Shown here: one piece after another, positions 26,858-33,650 of the stretch
How the letters are laid out: each line of letters starts with the position of its first letter
Position numbering within the stretch: the stretch's first letter is position 1
Source: Nitrospira sp.
GTDB lineage: Bacteria > Nitrospirota > Nitrospiria > Nitrospirales > Nitrospiraceae
Direction of reading: 5' to 3'
NCBI GenBank assembly: GCA_005116835.1
Contig: SWDM01000019.1
Coordinates: forward strand, 1 to 64,000
DNA: 64,000 bases
Position numbers and translations under genes: made by a program
Notes under the pieces: generated by a model
Database searches by the model: none
What the model was told of the DNA's origin: nothing
The model's input: the letters and a program-made list of their open reading frames with translations, nothing else

Positions 26858-27010
26858 TCACCGTCCTTTCTTTGCGATGGTGCGTTGCTGAAATTCCCGC
26901 TCCACCAGACTACGGATAAACCCGCTCGCCGTGGTGCCGTGTTGGCGGAGCGCGTCGAGCTTGGCTTTGAGCGGGAGGGGGAGCTGAATGTTGAGTCGTT
27001 GCATTTGCAT
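26858..27010 (-). CDS. Short ribbon-helix-helix type protein
   Basis: 50 residues from an ATG at 27010: it begins MQMQRLNIQLPLPLKAKLDA and continues with TTASGFIRSLVEREFQQ. The pattern (basic beta strand RLNIQLP, then two amphipathic helices) is that of CopG/MetJ-like RHH repressors. A GGAGA site lies upstream. It overlaps the ribosome site of the integrase gene and is divergent from another RHH gene at 27120 across an operator-like palindrome. It may control integrase expression. Confidence 0.7.
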   Translation of the reverse strand: MQMQRLNIQLPLPLKAKLDALRQHGTTASGFIRSLVEREFQQRTIAKKGR

Positions 27011-27036
27011 GGTGTGAATCTCCTCTTTGGAAGAAT

Positions 27037-27058
27037 GGTCCCATGGTACTATGGGACC
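27037..27058. promoter_or_regulatory. Palindromic operator between divergent RHH genes
   Basis: GGTCCCAT (27037-27044) and ATGGGACC (27051-27058) form a perfect 8-bp inverted repeat with a 6-base spacer. A further half-site ATGGGACC lies at 27091-27098, just after TTGACA (27083-27088), a likely -35 element for the rightward gene. Occupancy could thus couple both directions. Confidence 0.65.
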
Positions 27059-27119
27059 TCAAATGGTGTCAATGGGGGCAAGTTGACATCATGGGACCGT
27101 TTGGCTAGGGTTCGCCGTC

Positions 27120-27296
27120 ATGAAAGATGATGAGTCTCCCGCTTCTAAGCAACAACTTGGAGTCCGGATCAATACGAGTCTCGTGGTTGAGGCCAAAGTG
27201 CTTGCAGTCCGTCAACAGCGCCGTCTCAATGACCTGATTGAAGAAGCCCTCCGCGATCTGCTCAAGAAGTACCGGGAGAAGTCCAAGGGGAAGTAA
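27120..27296 (+). CDS. Short ribbon-helix-helix (antitoxin- or repressor-like) protein
   Basis: 58 residues: MKDDESPASKQQLGVRINTS, then a helix (LVVEAKVLAVRQQRRLNDLI) and a C-terminal basic helix. The strand QLGVRINTS and helix pattern match RHH repressors and antitoxins. No toxin gene follows; the next gene encodes a membrane protein. A half-operator overlaps its promoter, which suggests it or its divergent neighbour represses it. Confidence 0.7.
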   Translation: MKDDESPASKQQLGVRINTSLVVEAKVLAVRQQRRLNDLIEEALRDLLKKYREKSKGK

Positions 27297-27326
27297 AGGC
27301 AAAGCTGGTTGGTTCTTCAAAGCATG

Positions 27327-28157
27327 CTGACCATGTGGCGCATAAGCATTCTGCTCTTGATCTGTCTCATTGCTGTTCCTGCATATTCAAATCCACCATC
27401 CCCAGCTCCATCGGAAACCAAGCAAAAACCACAATCCAGTACCGCCCAACCAAACCAGCGTCCCGATCAAGACCAAGGAGGCACCGTAGAACCGCCGCCT
27501 GTTATAAAAATTGCTCCATCCCTTGATGCTGATGTAAAAGCCACTGAGCCCGGAAAGAATCATAATCAAGAACCTGGGAGCGAATGGCGGAGCAGTCCTG
27601 AAATATGGATTGCTGTATTCACTGGCCTTTTGTGGGTAACCACTATAGCGCTTGCTGCCTATACTGCTCGTCTCTGGTCTGCCACCAATAAAAGCGCAGA
27701 GATGTTGCCGAAACTCGAACGCGCTTATGTGTTCGGTAAAGTGGAAGTTGTCGGATCTATAAAAAGCACCTTTCAAGGAACAACGGCTAACTTGGCCAGA
27801 ACCCTCTTTGTAAATCATGGGAAAACTCCAGCCATTATTATCAATATGAGTGGAGCGCCATATGTGATGAATACGGTCCCACAACAATTGGCTAGAACTC
27901 CCGACGACGATCGACGCCTTCCCGAAGGTTGGGTCATTGCGAGCGGAGAACAATTTCAGCGCCCTATCGCAATAGGATTGACAGATCCAGAGTTGAAGGC
28001 CATTGATGATGGTACGCTTAAGCTTTATTGTGCCGGACTTATTAGATATAAGGATATTCTCGGAGATGAGAGACAAACTGGGTATTGCTGGGAATATCTG
28101 CCGGAATATGATCGGTTTCAATTCTGTAAGGAAAGCCATCTGAACCATTACAATTAA
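27327..28157 (+). CDS. Membrane-anchored protein of mobile-element type
   Basis: About 276 residues from the ATG at 27327 (starts at 27309 and 27336 are also possible). A signal peptide or first helix (ISILLLICLIAVPAYS) is followed by a Pro/Gln-rich linker, a membrane helix (IWIAVFTGLLWVTTIALAAY) and a cytoplasmic-type domain with ERAYVFGKVEVVG, NHGKTPAIIINMSG and YCWEYLPEYDRFQFC. I recall such ERAY / NxGKTPA membrane proteins as common cargo in mobile elements; their role is unknown. Two-segment topology is inferred. Confidence 0.65.
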   Translation: MTMWRISILLLICLIAVPAYSNPPSPAPSETKQKPQSSTAQPNQRPDQDQGGTVEPPPVIKIAPSLDADVKATEPGKNHNQEPGSEWRSSPEIWIAVFTGLLWVTTIALAAYTARLWSATNKSAEMLPKLERAYVFGKVEVVGSIKSTFQGTTANLARTLFVNHGKTPAIIINMSGAPYVMNTVPQQLARTPDDDRRLPEGWVIASGEQFQRPIAIGLTDPELKAIDDGTLKLYCAGLIRYKDILGDERQTGYCWEYLPEYDRFQFCKESHLNHYN

Positions 28158-28301
28158 GGACGTTGCCAGAGCGAGTACGCATAGACAGTTAAAGGATACA
28201 CAGCCCCTTGACTGCCTGTTAAGTTCGGGATAGTCGCCAAAGTAAGACATACTCGCGCTGCTACAATGTTTCCACCATCCTGCTCGCCAAGGAGGTGTCC
28301 C

Positions 28302-28520
28302 ATGAAACCCATCCTTTGGTTCGTCCTCGGTCTGATAGTCGCCACTGGCGGCCAAGCACTGGCCCAATCGATCTACGATAGCTACGGCAACCCCAATCCC
28401 AATCGCGGCTATGCGCCTGCGCCAGGTGAGCCGATGATTCGAGACTCTAGAGGCTATCTCTACTCGGTCCCGCAACCGAGTCCGAATACCCAGTGGGACC
28501 GGCATCGGTCGCCCTGCTAA
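28302..28520 (+). CDS. Small secreted protein
   Basis: 72 residues after a strong AAGGAGG site. A signal peptide (ILWFVLGLIVATGGQALA) should be cut before QSIYDSYG. The mature part is short, Pro/Gly/Tyr-rich (NPNPNRGYAPAPGEPMIRD) and probably unstructured. No family known. Confidence 0.6.
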   Translation: MKPILWFVLGLIVATGGQALAQSIYDSYGNPNPNRGYAPAPGEPMIRDSRGYLYSVPQPSPNTQWDRHRSPC

Positions 28521-28617
28521 CCTCATTTCGCGCCTCCACCGACCAGGCCCGCAGTGCCACTGCCTCCGCTACTGCCACCTCCGCCTACTGGCATCCCCAT
28601 CGCGACGGCTTGCCTCG

Positions 28618-29118
28618 TTACGCAGCCTTATCCGGCCCAGTCGGCCACCCGTGCTCCCGGATACTGCCCTCAATGTAGATCCGCAGCATGTCGAGACGGT
28701 TCACGATGCCTTCGGCATTCAGCAAGCCTTGGCGAATGCCGGAGATCCAGGCGGCGCGGAGATTACGGTCGAGCTGCCCGTTGGGCATCAGGGGCGGGGC
28801 CAGCTTGTCGTAGCCATCGATGGCGTCACGCAGCTGGCGCGGCCCCGTGACACACAGCTCGCTCAATTCCCGAAACCAGCCGGCCACGGGTGCGGGCAGG
28901 GGAACTGCCGTCTTCGCCTGGAGCGACAGGAGCCGGTCCATGAACGGCTGATAAATCTTCTCGACGGCCTGCTCTTGTTTCGTGAGCCACTGCTTCGCCT
29001 GCTCATAGTGCGCCGGGCCGATGTCTTGGCGCATGCTCTCGACAATGTCTCGGTGTAGTGTCCTGCGTCTGTCAGCGTCGGCGGGGAGTCGTTTTTCTGC
29101 TTCATCGAGTGCGTTCAT
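28618..29118 (-). CDS. Packaging-module hypothetical protein
   Basis: 166 residues from the ATG at 29118 (MNALDEAEKRLPADADRR); GGAGG lies upstream. It is helical and charged with no membrane segment. The middle (YEQAKQWLTKQEQAVEKIYQ) may be a coiled coil. The first bases follow the preceding gene's stop with one base between, so it is in the TerS-to-28618 operon, the last gene of it. A virion-associated or scaffold-assembly role is possible but unsupported. Confidence 0.6.
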   Translation of the reverse strand: MNALDEAEKRLPADADRRRTLHRDIVESMRQDIGPAHYEQAKQWLTKQEQAVEKIYQPFMDRLLSLQAKTAVPLPAPVAGWFRELSELCVTGPRQLRDAIDGYDKLAPPLMPNGQLDRNLRAAWISGIRQGLLNAEGIVNRLDMLRIYIEGSIREHGWPTGPDKAA

Positions 29119-29119
29119 A

Positions 29120-29644
29120 TCAGTATCCTCCATGGTTGGTTTTAATGTCGGCGAGCGCGTCGAGAAATCGCAGCGCCGCCGTTTCCCCTGCGGGGCCATA
29201 GTGCTGGCGAATCGTGGCCCCCAAATCCTCGAACACCTCGCCCCAGCCCTCAGCACCGAACAGGGCGCGAGCGGCCAGCCCCGCCCCAGACATGCGGGCG
29301 TCATACGCCGAGCCCCAGTCCTGTCTCAGCGGGGCGAGAATGAGGTCATTGCGTGTGCGATCCGCCGCCTGCTCCTCGGTCTCGCCTGGCTGGGTCGGGA
29401 CCGGCCCCCCGATCGAGACCGATTCGGGCGTGTGCGAGAGAGTCGCCGGATAGGCGTTCTTATAGAGCCCATCAATGTAGGCCTCCGCAGCGGGATCGCG
29501 CCGTTTGAACGGCTCGAACATGGGGTGCGTCGGGTCGCTCATGATCTTGGCATACTCCTCGCGGGCCTGGAGCCCTGCCGAGGAGGGTGCGGCATCGGAA
29601 TCCATCACGGCGCTACTGTCTCCGACTGAAACATCGAAATCCAT
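29120..29644 (-). CDS. Scaffold-like phage protein
   Basis: 174 residues with a strong GGAGGA site. An acidic N-terminus is followed by MSDPTHPMFEPFKRRDPAAE, AYIDGLYKNAYP and a C-terminal LRQDWGSAYDARMSGAGLAA. This Lx-EWG-xxxDxx pattern resembles proteins encoded between terminase and portal genes in tailed phages, which I take to be scaffolding- or head-assembly-associated. It may help redirect helper-phage capsid assembly. This is a motif-level resemblance, not a firm assignment. Confidence 0.5.
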   Translation of the reverse strand: MDFDVSVGDSSAVMDSDAAPSSAGLQAREEYAKIMSDPTHPMFEPFKRRDPAAEAYIDGLYKNAYPATLSHTPESVSIGGPVPTQPGETEEQAADRTRNDLILAPLRQDWGSAYDARMSGAGLAARALFGAEGWGEVFEDLGATIRQHYGPAGETAALRFLDALADIKTNHGGY

Positions 29645-29653
29645 GTCTCCTCC

Positions 29654-29845
29654 TTAATTGACGCTATCGTCTGTGGTTTCAATCCATGCGCCTTCACCCC
29701 GTTGGGTGGGGCTCATGTACCGCTGAAATCGCGCAATGATTGCGCCGGTCGCATTGCGTCCGGCATGGGCCGTGACCCACACCTTCGCCACGATTTGTGC
29801 TTTACAGCGAGCCTCACTGGCTGAGAGTGTCGCAAACGCTGCCAT
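29654..29845 (-). CDS. Small basic hypothetical protein
   Basis: 63 residues (MAAFATLSASEARCKAQIVA), with AAAGGA upstream of the ATG. It sits between the scaffold-like gene and the coiled-coil gene with gaps of 9 and 23 bases, so it belongs to the same operon. No motif recognised. Confidence 0.5.
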   Translation of the reverse strand: MAAFATLSASEARCKAQIVAKVWVTAHAGRNATGAIIARFQRYMSPTQRGEGAWIETTDDSVN

Positions 29846-29868
29846 GGTTCTGTTCCTTTCGTGAGGGG

Positions 29869-30267
29869 TTAGGCGGTCGGTTGATTCGTTTTCAGGTGCC
29901 AGTCTGCCGTAATTTTCGCCAGCTGGGCTTCCGTGTCGCGCTTCAGTTGTTGCGCCGCCGCGACTTCGGCCCGCGTGGTCGTCAGCGTGGCGTCGAGCGC
30001 CTGCTGCTTGGCGCGATGCTCGCGATCGAGCTGCCCGTGCTGCGCTCGCAGGGCCTGATAATCCGCATCGAGCTGAGTGAAGACCCCTCGCAGGGCGGCT
30101 ACGTCGGCTTCAAGCTCAGCTTTCTGCTTCGTCACGGTCTCCAGGGCCGTGTGGGCAGCCATCGCCGATTCCAACACGTCGGCCAGTTTGGCGCGGGCGC
30201 TGCGCCAGTTGCGTTCCTCTTCTTCATCCTTCTTCAACACGGCCAGGGCCTGATTGAAATTCATCAT
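29869..30267 (-). CDS. Coiled-coil protein
   Basis: About 132 residues from the first of two ATGs (30267), with AAGGAGA upstream. The protein is one long helix with heptad repeats (LETVTKQKAELEADVAALRG, LREHLT-free), rich in Ala/Gln/Glu, no membrane segment. It is probably a structural or scaffolding component of the packaging module. Function unknown. Confidence 0.6.
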   Translation of the reverse strand: MMNFNQALAVLKKDEEEERNWRSARAKLADVLESAMAAHTALETVTKQKAELEADVAALRGVFTQLDADYQALRAQHGQLDREHRAKQQALDATLTTTRAEVAAAQQLKRDTEAQLAKITADWHLKTNQPTA

Positions 30268-30282
30268 GTCGTCTCCTTCCAA

Positions 30283-30663
30283 TTATGGGGTGAATGTGGC
30301 GTCATACTGCTGCCGTGATTGCGGATCGCCTAGCACGGCGTAGGCGTCATTGAGCTGTGTCATGGCCGCGTGGCTGTCACTGGCGGACGTGTCGGGATGG
30401 TACTGTTTCGCCAACGTTCGATAGGCCGCCTGGATCTCGTCGGCGGTTGCGGTTCGTGGGATGTTCAGCACGCCGTACCAATCGGGATTGACCCGGTTCC
30501 GCTCGCGCCGCCAGGCCATCGCCTCATGCGCGAGCTGTGTGCCGAGCTGCTCCAGCTCATCCAGGCTCACGTCCGTGACCAGTCGATGGAGACCCACTTG
30601 CACATAGAATCGGGCCGGGGTGCCAGTCCTGGCGAGTTCCATGGTCATTGCGCCCAGTCTCAT
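30283..30663 (-). CDS. J-domain protein in the packaging operon
   Basis: 126 residues. The C-terminal 70 residues are a J-domain (DWYGVLNIPRTATADEIQAA, then the HPD motif in YHPDTSASD) that should stimulate a DnaK ATPase. The N-terminal part is unique. The ATG overlaps the TerL stop by 4 bases (30660-30663), so it is co-translated with the terminase. A satellite-coded J-protein could recruit the host DnaK to phage assembly, which is inference. Confidence 0.85.
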   Translation of the reverse strand: MRLGAMTMELARTGTPARFYVQVGLHRLVTDVSLDELEQLGTQLAHEAMAWRRERNRVNPDWYGVLNIPRTATADEIQAAYRTLAKQYHPDTSASDSHAAMTQLNDAYAVLGDPQSRQQYDATFTP

Positions 30664-32369
30664 CGGGCCTCCTCGTGCGCTCGGGGCAGATAGCCCAGGA
30701 CACGCTCGCCGAAGCCGAAAGCGGATTCCACCGGCGCATGCGGATCGAGTGAAAAGGTGGATTCGACTTTCAGCGGCCCCGGCGTCGGCACCTCCATGAG
30801 ATCGCTCCCGAGGAGCCAGCCGAACAGATACGCCGCCGCGTCGCCCAGATCCGCAAAGGGGCTATTCGGTTTCTTCGGCCCGGTGCGATCGACTTGGCCG
30901 TCTGCGGTGATCGGATAAAACCATCGGCCCTCACAGGCCTGCACCAGCAACGCGGTGTCTGGTCCTGGCGCAATGAGCAACGGGGATTGTCCGCCTTCAT
31001 GGCGAGGGGCGAGGACTTTCAACACCGCTTCTTTTCTCGGCCCCCATCGGACGGCCCCTTTGACAATCCGCCCGCCCAAGCATTTCAGAATCATTTTCTC
31101 CGCGCTCTCGTGAATGGTGGCTTGCCCCGGCGTGGACATGTTCGGATCAATACAATGCACGAGGGACGCGCCGCCATCGAGCAAGGCCCAGGGCGCATGC
31201 TGATCAATCCATGGACGCACCTGCTGCTCAATCAGTTCGAGCGTCCCGATGCCGAGCCCATTGAGCGCCGCAAAGACCTGAATCGGTCCGCCCTGGCGTT
31301 GGCCTAGTACGGCGCTTGGGCTGTGACCGCCATCCCAGCCAATGCCTAAGAGAAATTGCGGATGCGGCGTCAAGGGCCATCGCGACACATGGACCGCCGC
31401 GTTAAATCCTTCCGCCACGGGCTGGCCTCGTTCGGCCATGACCCATTCACCACGCCCCAGCCGCGCGTCCATCGCCGAGTTGCCCGCAAAGGTCTTGCGA
31501 TGGACCGCTTGTTGTTCAGGCGAGAGTCGATCGGTAATGGGAATCTGAACGGCCTTCCGTGTCGGATGTCCCTGTCCTGCCACGTCGAAATGGGCATAGG
31601 GCCATAAGTCTGGGCTGCCGGGATTGGTCGCGGCCATCGCCACACGATGCCGCGTCTCTAAGCGAATCGAGGAGGAAATCGCTAAGCGCCATTGCGGGAG
31701 TTCAATCCCGAGGCCATCGGTCAAACTCGCCACGAGTTCTTCACCGACAACCATGTGACAGTCTTGGCGCAAGCGTTCAGCGGAGCTGGCATCTTTGCAG
31801 CCGACGAAGTTGCCGAGGAGCACTTCGTTGCCGCCGATGGAGAAGATCGCTTTGGTTCGATCATCTTTGATACTCCAGAGTCCGCCCCACATCGGAAGTT
31901 CTAACGCTTCACCGGTTTTCGCACTGGCGGACATCAGCGAATCATGCAACCACATCACTTTGAAGACGCCGGGATACTGCCCACGATGATGGAGCTCGGC
32001 ATTGATGAGCGCCGCCCCGGCGAGCAGGTGCGTCTTGCCGGTTCCGCGTTCCCCATACGCGAGGATTTCTTCCATGTCGCCGTCAATCGCCGCCGCCATC
32101 GCACACGAGGCCTTCAGTGCAAAGAGGACCGGGTGCACCACGTCTGGATAGTGCCCGTCCTTGAGCTGGCCGAGGATATATTCGACCGCCACATCCGCCG
32201 CCGCATCCGTGCCGAGCATGTGCCTTCCCACTAAGAAGATGCTGCGGCCTGCGGCGTCTAGTCCATCGCCGAGCGGGTGCTTCGTCGGCAGATCCAGCAA
32301 TACGGCGCAGCACAGCACCCCAGCCCGATGGCCTAAGCGTTCCACAATTGTTTTCAGGGCGCGACTCAT
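30660..32369 (-). CDS. Phage terminase large subunit (packaging ATPase/nuclease)
   Basis: 569 residues. The ATPase half has a Walker A GERGTGKT (106-113) and a Walker B ending in CHMVVGEELV with the catalytic Glu pair (210-211), plus a coupling-type segment ATNPGSPDLW. The C-terminal nuclease half has an acidic residue in GIGWDGGHSP (Asp346), another in WALLDGGASL and a last one in FADLGDAAAYLF, as in RNase-H-like terminase nucleases. It cuts and pumps DNA into proheads. The ATG overlaps the TerS stop (ATGA, 32366-32369). Present without capsid or portal genes, so it should package the element into a helper's capsid. Confidence 0.88.
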   Translation of the reverse strand: MSRALKTIVERLGHRAGVLCCAVLLDLPTKHPLGDGLDAAGRSIFLVGRHMLGTDAAADVAVEYILGQLKDGHYPDVVHPVLFALKASCAMAAAIDGDMEEILAYGERGTGKTHLLAGAALINAELHHRGQYPGVFKVMWLHDSLMSASAKTGEALELPMWGGLWSIKDDRTKAIFSIGGNEVLLGNFVGCKDASSAERLRQDCHMVVGEELVASLTDGLGIELPQWRLAISSSIRLETRHRVAMAATNPGSPDLWPYAHFDVAGQGHPTRKAVQIPITDRLSPEQQAVHRKTFAGNSAMDARLGRGEWVMAERGQPVAEGFNAAVHVSRWPLTPHPQFLLGIGWDGGHSPSAVLGQRQGGPIQVFAALNGLGIGTLELIEQQVRPWIDQHAPWALLDGGASLVHCIDPNMSTPGQATIHESAEKMILKCLGGRIVKGAVRWGPRKEAVLKVLAPRHEGGQSPLLIAPGPDTALLVQACEGRWFYPITADGQVDRTGPKKPNSPFADLGDAAAYLFGWLLGSDLMEVPTPGPLKVESTFSLDPHAPVESAFGFGERVLGYLPRAHEEAR

Positions 32370-32827
32370 GCCGGTCCTTTCTCCGTCGGTGCCCGCTTCC
32401 CCGGCAACACCCGTAGGGGCGACTCCTTCAACCGCTGTAACGCCGCCAGGCCAGCCCCATGCCCGTCCAGCTGAAGCAAGATTTCATTCTGCCTCTCCTG
32501 CGCCTTCGTCGCATGATCCGCCGAGGCCCCGGACGTGGCCTTTAAGATCATGTCGAGCCTCTTGAAGTCGGGCCGCTTCTCCGTTTTCAAGATCGTCACC
32601 ACTTGTGCCCGCACCCGTAAACAATCGTCCACGGTGGCAAACTCGTTCGTGTCGATGCTGTCGGGGATGCGAAGCTGCCGCTGCGCCTGCACGGCGTTGA
32701 AGTTGATCGCTTTGGCCCGGCTCGGATCGGGGTCGTGATGATGGCAACTCGTGGCCCCGTGCGGGATGCGGAACCGACACGGCTGGCCATCCCTCGACTT
32801 GTGCCCATTCTCGCCACATAACTTCAA
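32366..32827 (-). CDS. Terminase small subunit-like protein with zinc motif
   Basis: 153 residues from a TTG at 32827 with AGGTG upstream. The N-terminus has CGENGHKSRDGQPCRFRIPH and CHHHD, a likely zinc site seen in many mobile-element proteins. The remainder is helical (LRVRAQVVTILKTEKRPDF). The role as TerS is inferred from its direct overlap with the terL gene and its length. TerS recognises the packaging site and recruits TerL. Confidence 0.65.
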   Translation of the reverse strand: MKLCGENGHKSRDGQPCRFRIPHGATSCHHHDPDPSRAKAINFNAVQAQRQLRIPDSIDTNEFATVDDCLRVRAQVVTILKTEKRPDFKRLDMILKATSGASADHATKAQERQNEILLQLDGHGAGLAALQRLKESPLRVLPGKRAPTEKGPA

Positions 32828-32950
32828 GGATCACCTCAGGTTACTTGGGGCTTTTCTCAGGTTGATAAAGCTGCGGAGGCACGTCCCTGTGGAGCCACCC
32901 CCAGACACGAAAAGCCTTTGCCGGGGGGTCGCATTTTTCAGCGCGGCCTT

Positions 32951-33352
32951 TCATCGCCCGTCCTTCCAGGTCTCAATGAGGCGGTCGAGATCCACTCTGT
33001 CAAACAACAACTTCCTCAGTTCCCCTGCATGGGGGAGGGGAATCCTCACCCGTTGTAGGCTGCCAGCGGCTTCGAGATCCCTTACCGTCCAGGGCGAGAG
33101 GCCGAGGTAGCTGGCGGCGGTCGGTAGATCCAAGAGCCTTGGACTGATAGGAACCACGGTTCTTGTAACCTGTGTTCCCTCGCGGTTGCCGCTCCTAGAC
33201 GGCGTTCCCTTCATGCCTGTGCCCAGGCTGTGCCCAGGCTCAGGCTTCCCGAAGATGCCCACATCGCCCTTTCGTGGCCTACCAGGCCTGCCCCTTCGGC
33301 TGGCGGGAACAGGGGAGGGGGCTGGCGCTGTGGCTGTTATGGTCTCGTTCAT
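32951..33352 (-). CDS. AlpA/excisionase-like HTH protein
   Basis: 133 residues. The first 70 are Pro/Arg/Gly-rich and unstructured (SPVPASRRGRPGRPRKGD is AT-hook-like). The C-terminal 60 residues form a MerR/AlpA-type helix-turn-helix (LDLPTAASYLGLSPWTVRDL, then RVDLDRLIETW). Such proteins act as excisionases or activators of integrase and late genes. No good ribosome site is visible at the ATG. It lies between the packaging operon and the iteron array. Confidence 0.65.
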   Translation of the reverse strand: MNETITATAPAPSPVPASRRGRPGRPRKGDVGIFGKPEPGHSLGTGMKGTPSRSGNREGTQVTRTVVPISPRLLDLPTAASYLGLSPWTVRDLEAAGSLQRVRIPLPHAGELRKLLFDRVDLDRLIETWKDGR

Positions 33353-33480
33353 TGCCGACTCAATTACTCAAGAATCCTTGGCGCTCAAAGGCGGCTTCCC
33401 GCGTGTCCCTGGCGAAAGCCCATCTTTCCCGCTTTGCTTCCCAGTGGCTCAGGCAGAGCATGCCCCTCTTTCTCTTCCGA

Positions 33481-33650
33481 GTTGTTGCACTTGTTGCATT
33501 CCCTCCCTAAAGGGAGGGAAATGTTGCAACGATTGATTGTTGCAGCCATTGTTGCAATGCAACAGGTTGAAAAATAATCGAGTTTTGCATACTGCAACGA
33601 TGTTGCAACGATCTGCCATCGATGGCATTTTTTTTGAGGGCTGCAACGAT
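33481..33650. other. Iteron-type candidate replication origin of the element
   Basis: In 170 bases GTTGCA or its reverse complement recurs about nine times: 33484, 33493, 33523, 33539, 33551-33563 (palindrome GTTGCA-A-TGCAAC), 33593, 33602 and 33641, several extended to TGCAACGAT. An AT-rich tract (33566-33592) and a perfect inverted repeat TTCCCTCCCT/AGGGAGGGAA (33499-33520) are included. It directly abuts the 3' end of the primase-helicase gene, the usual place for a satellite origin. GCCATCGATGGC followed by eight Ts (33615-33635) could end a plus-strand transcript. Confidence 0.65.

Noticed and set aside
27387-28526. 379-codon minus-strand frame in the satellite
   Set aside because: Antisense of the membrane protein with ERAYVF/GKTPA motifs, which has the better protein pattern.
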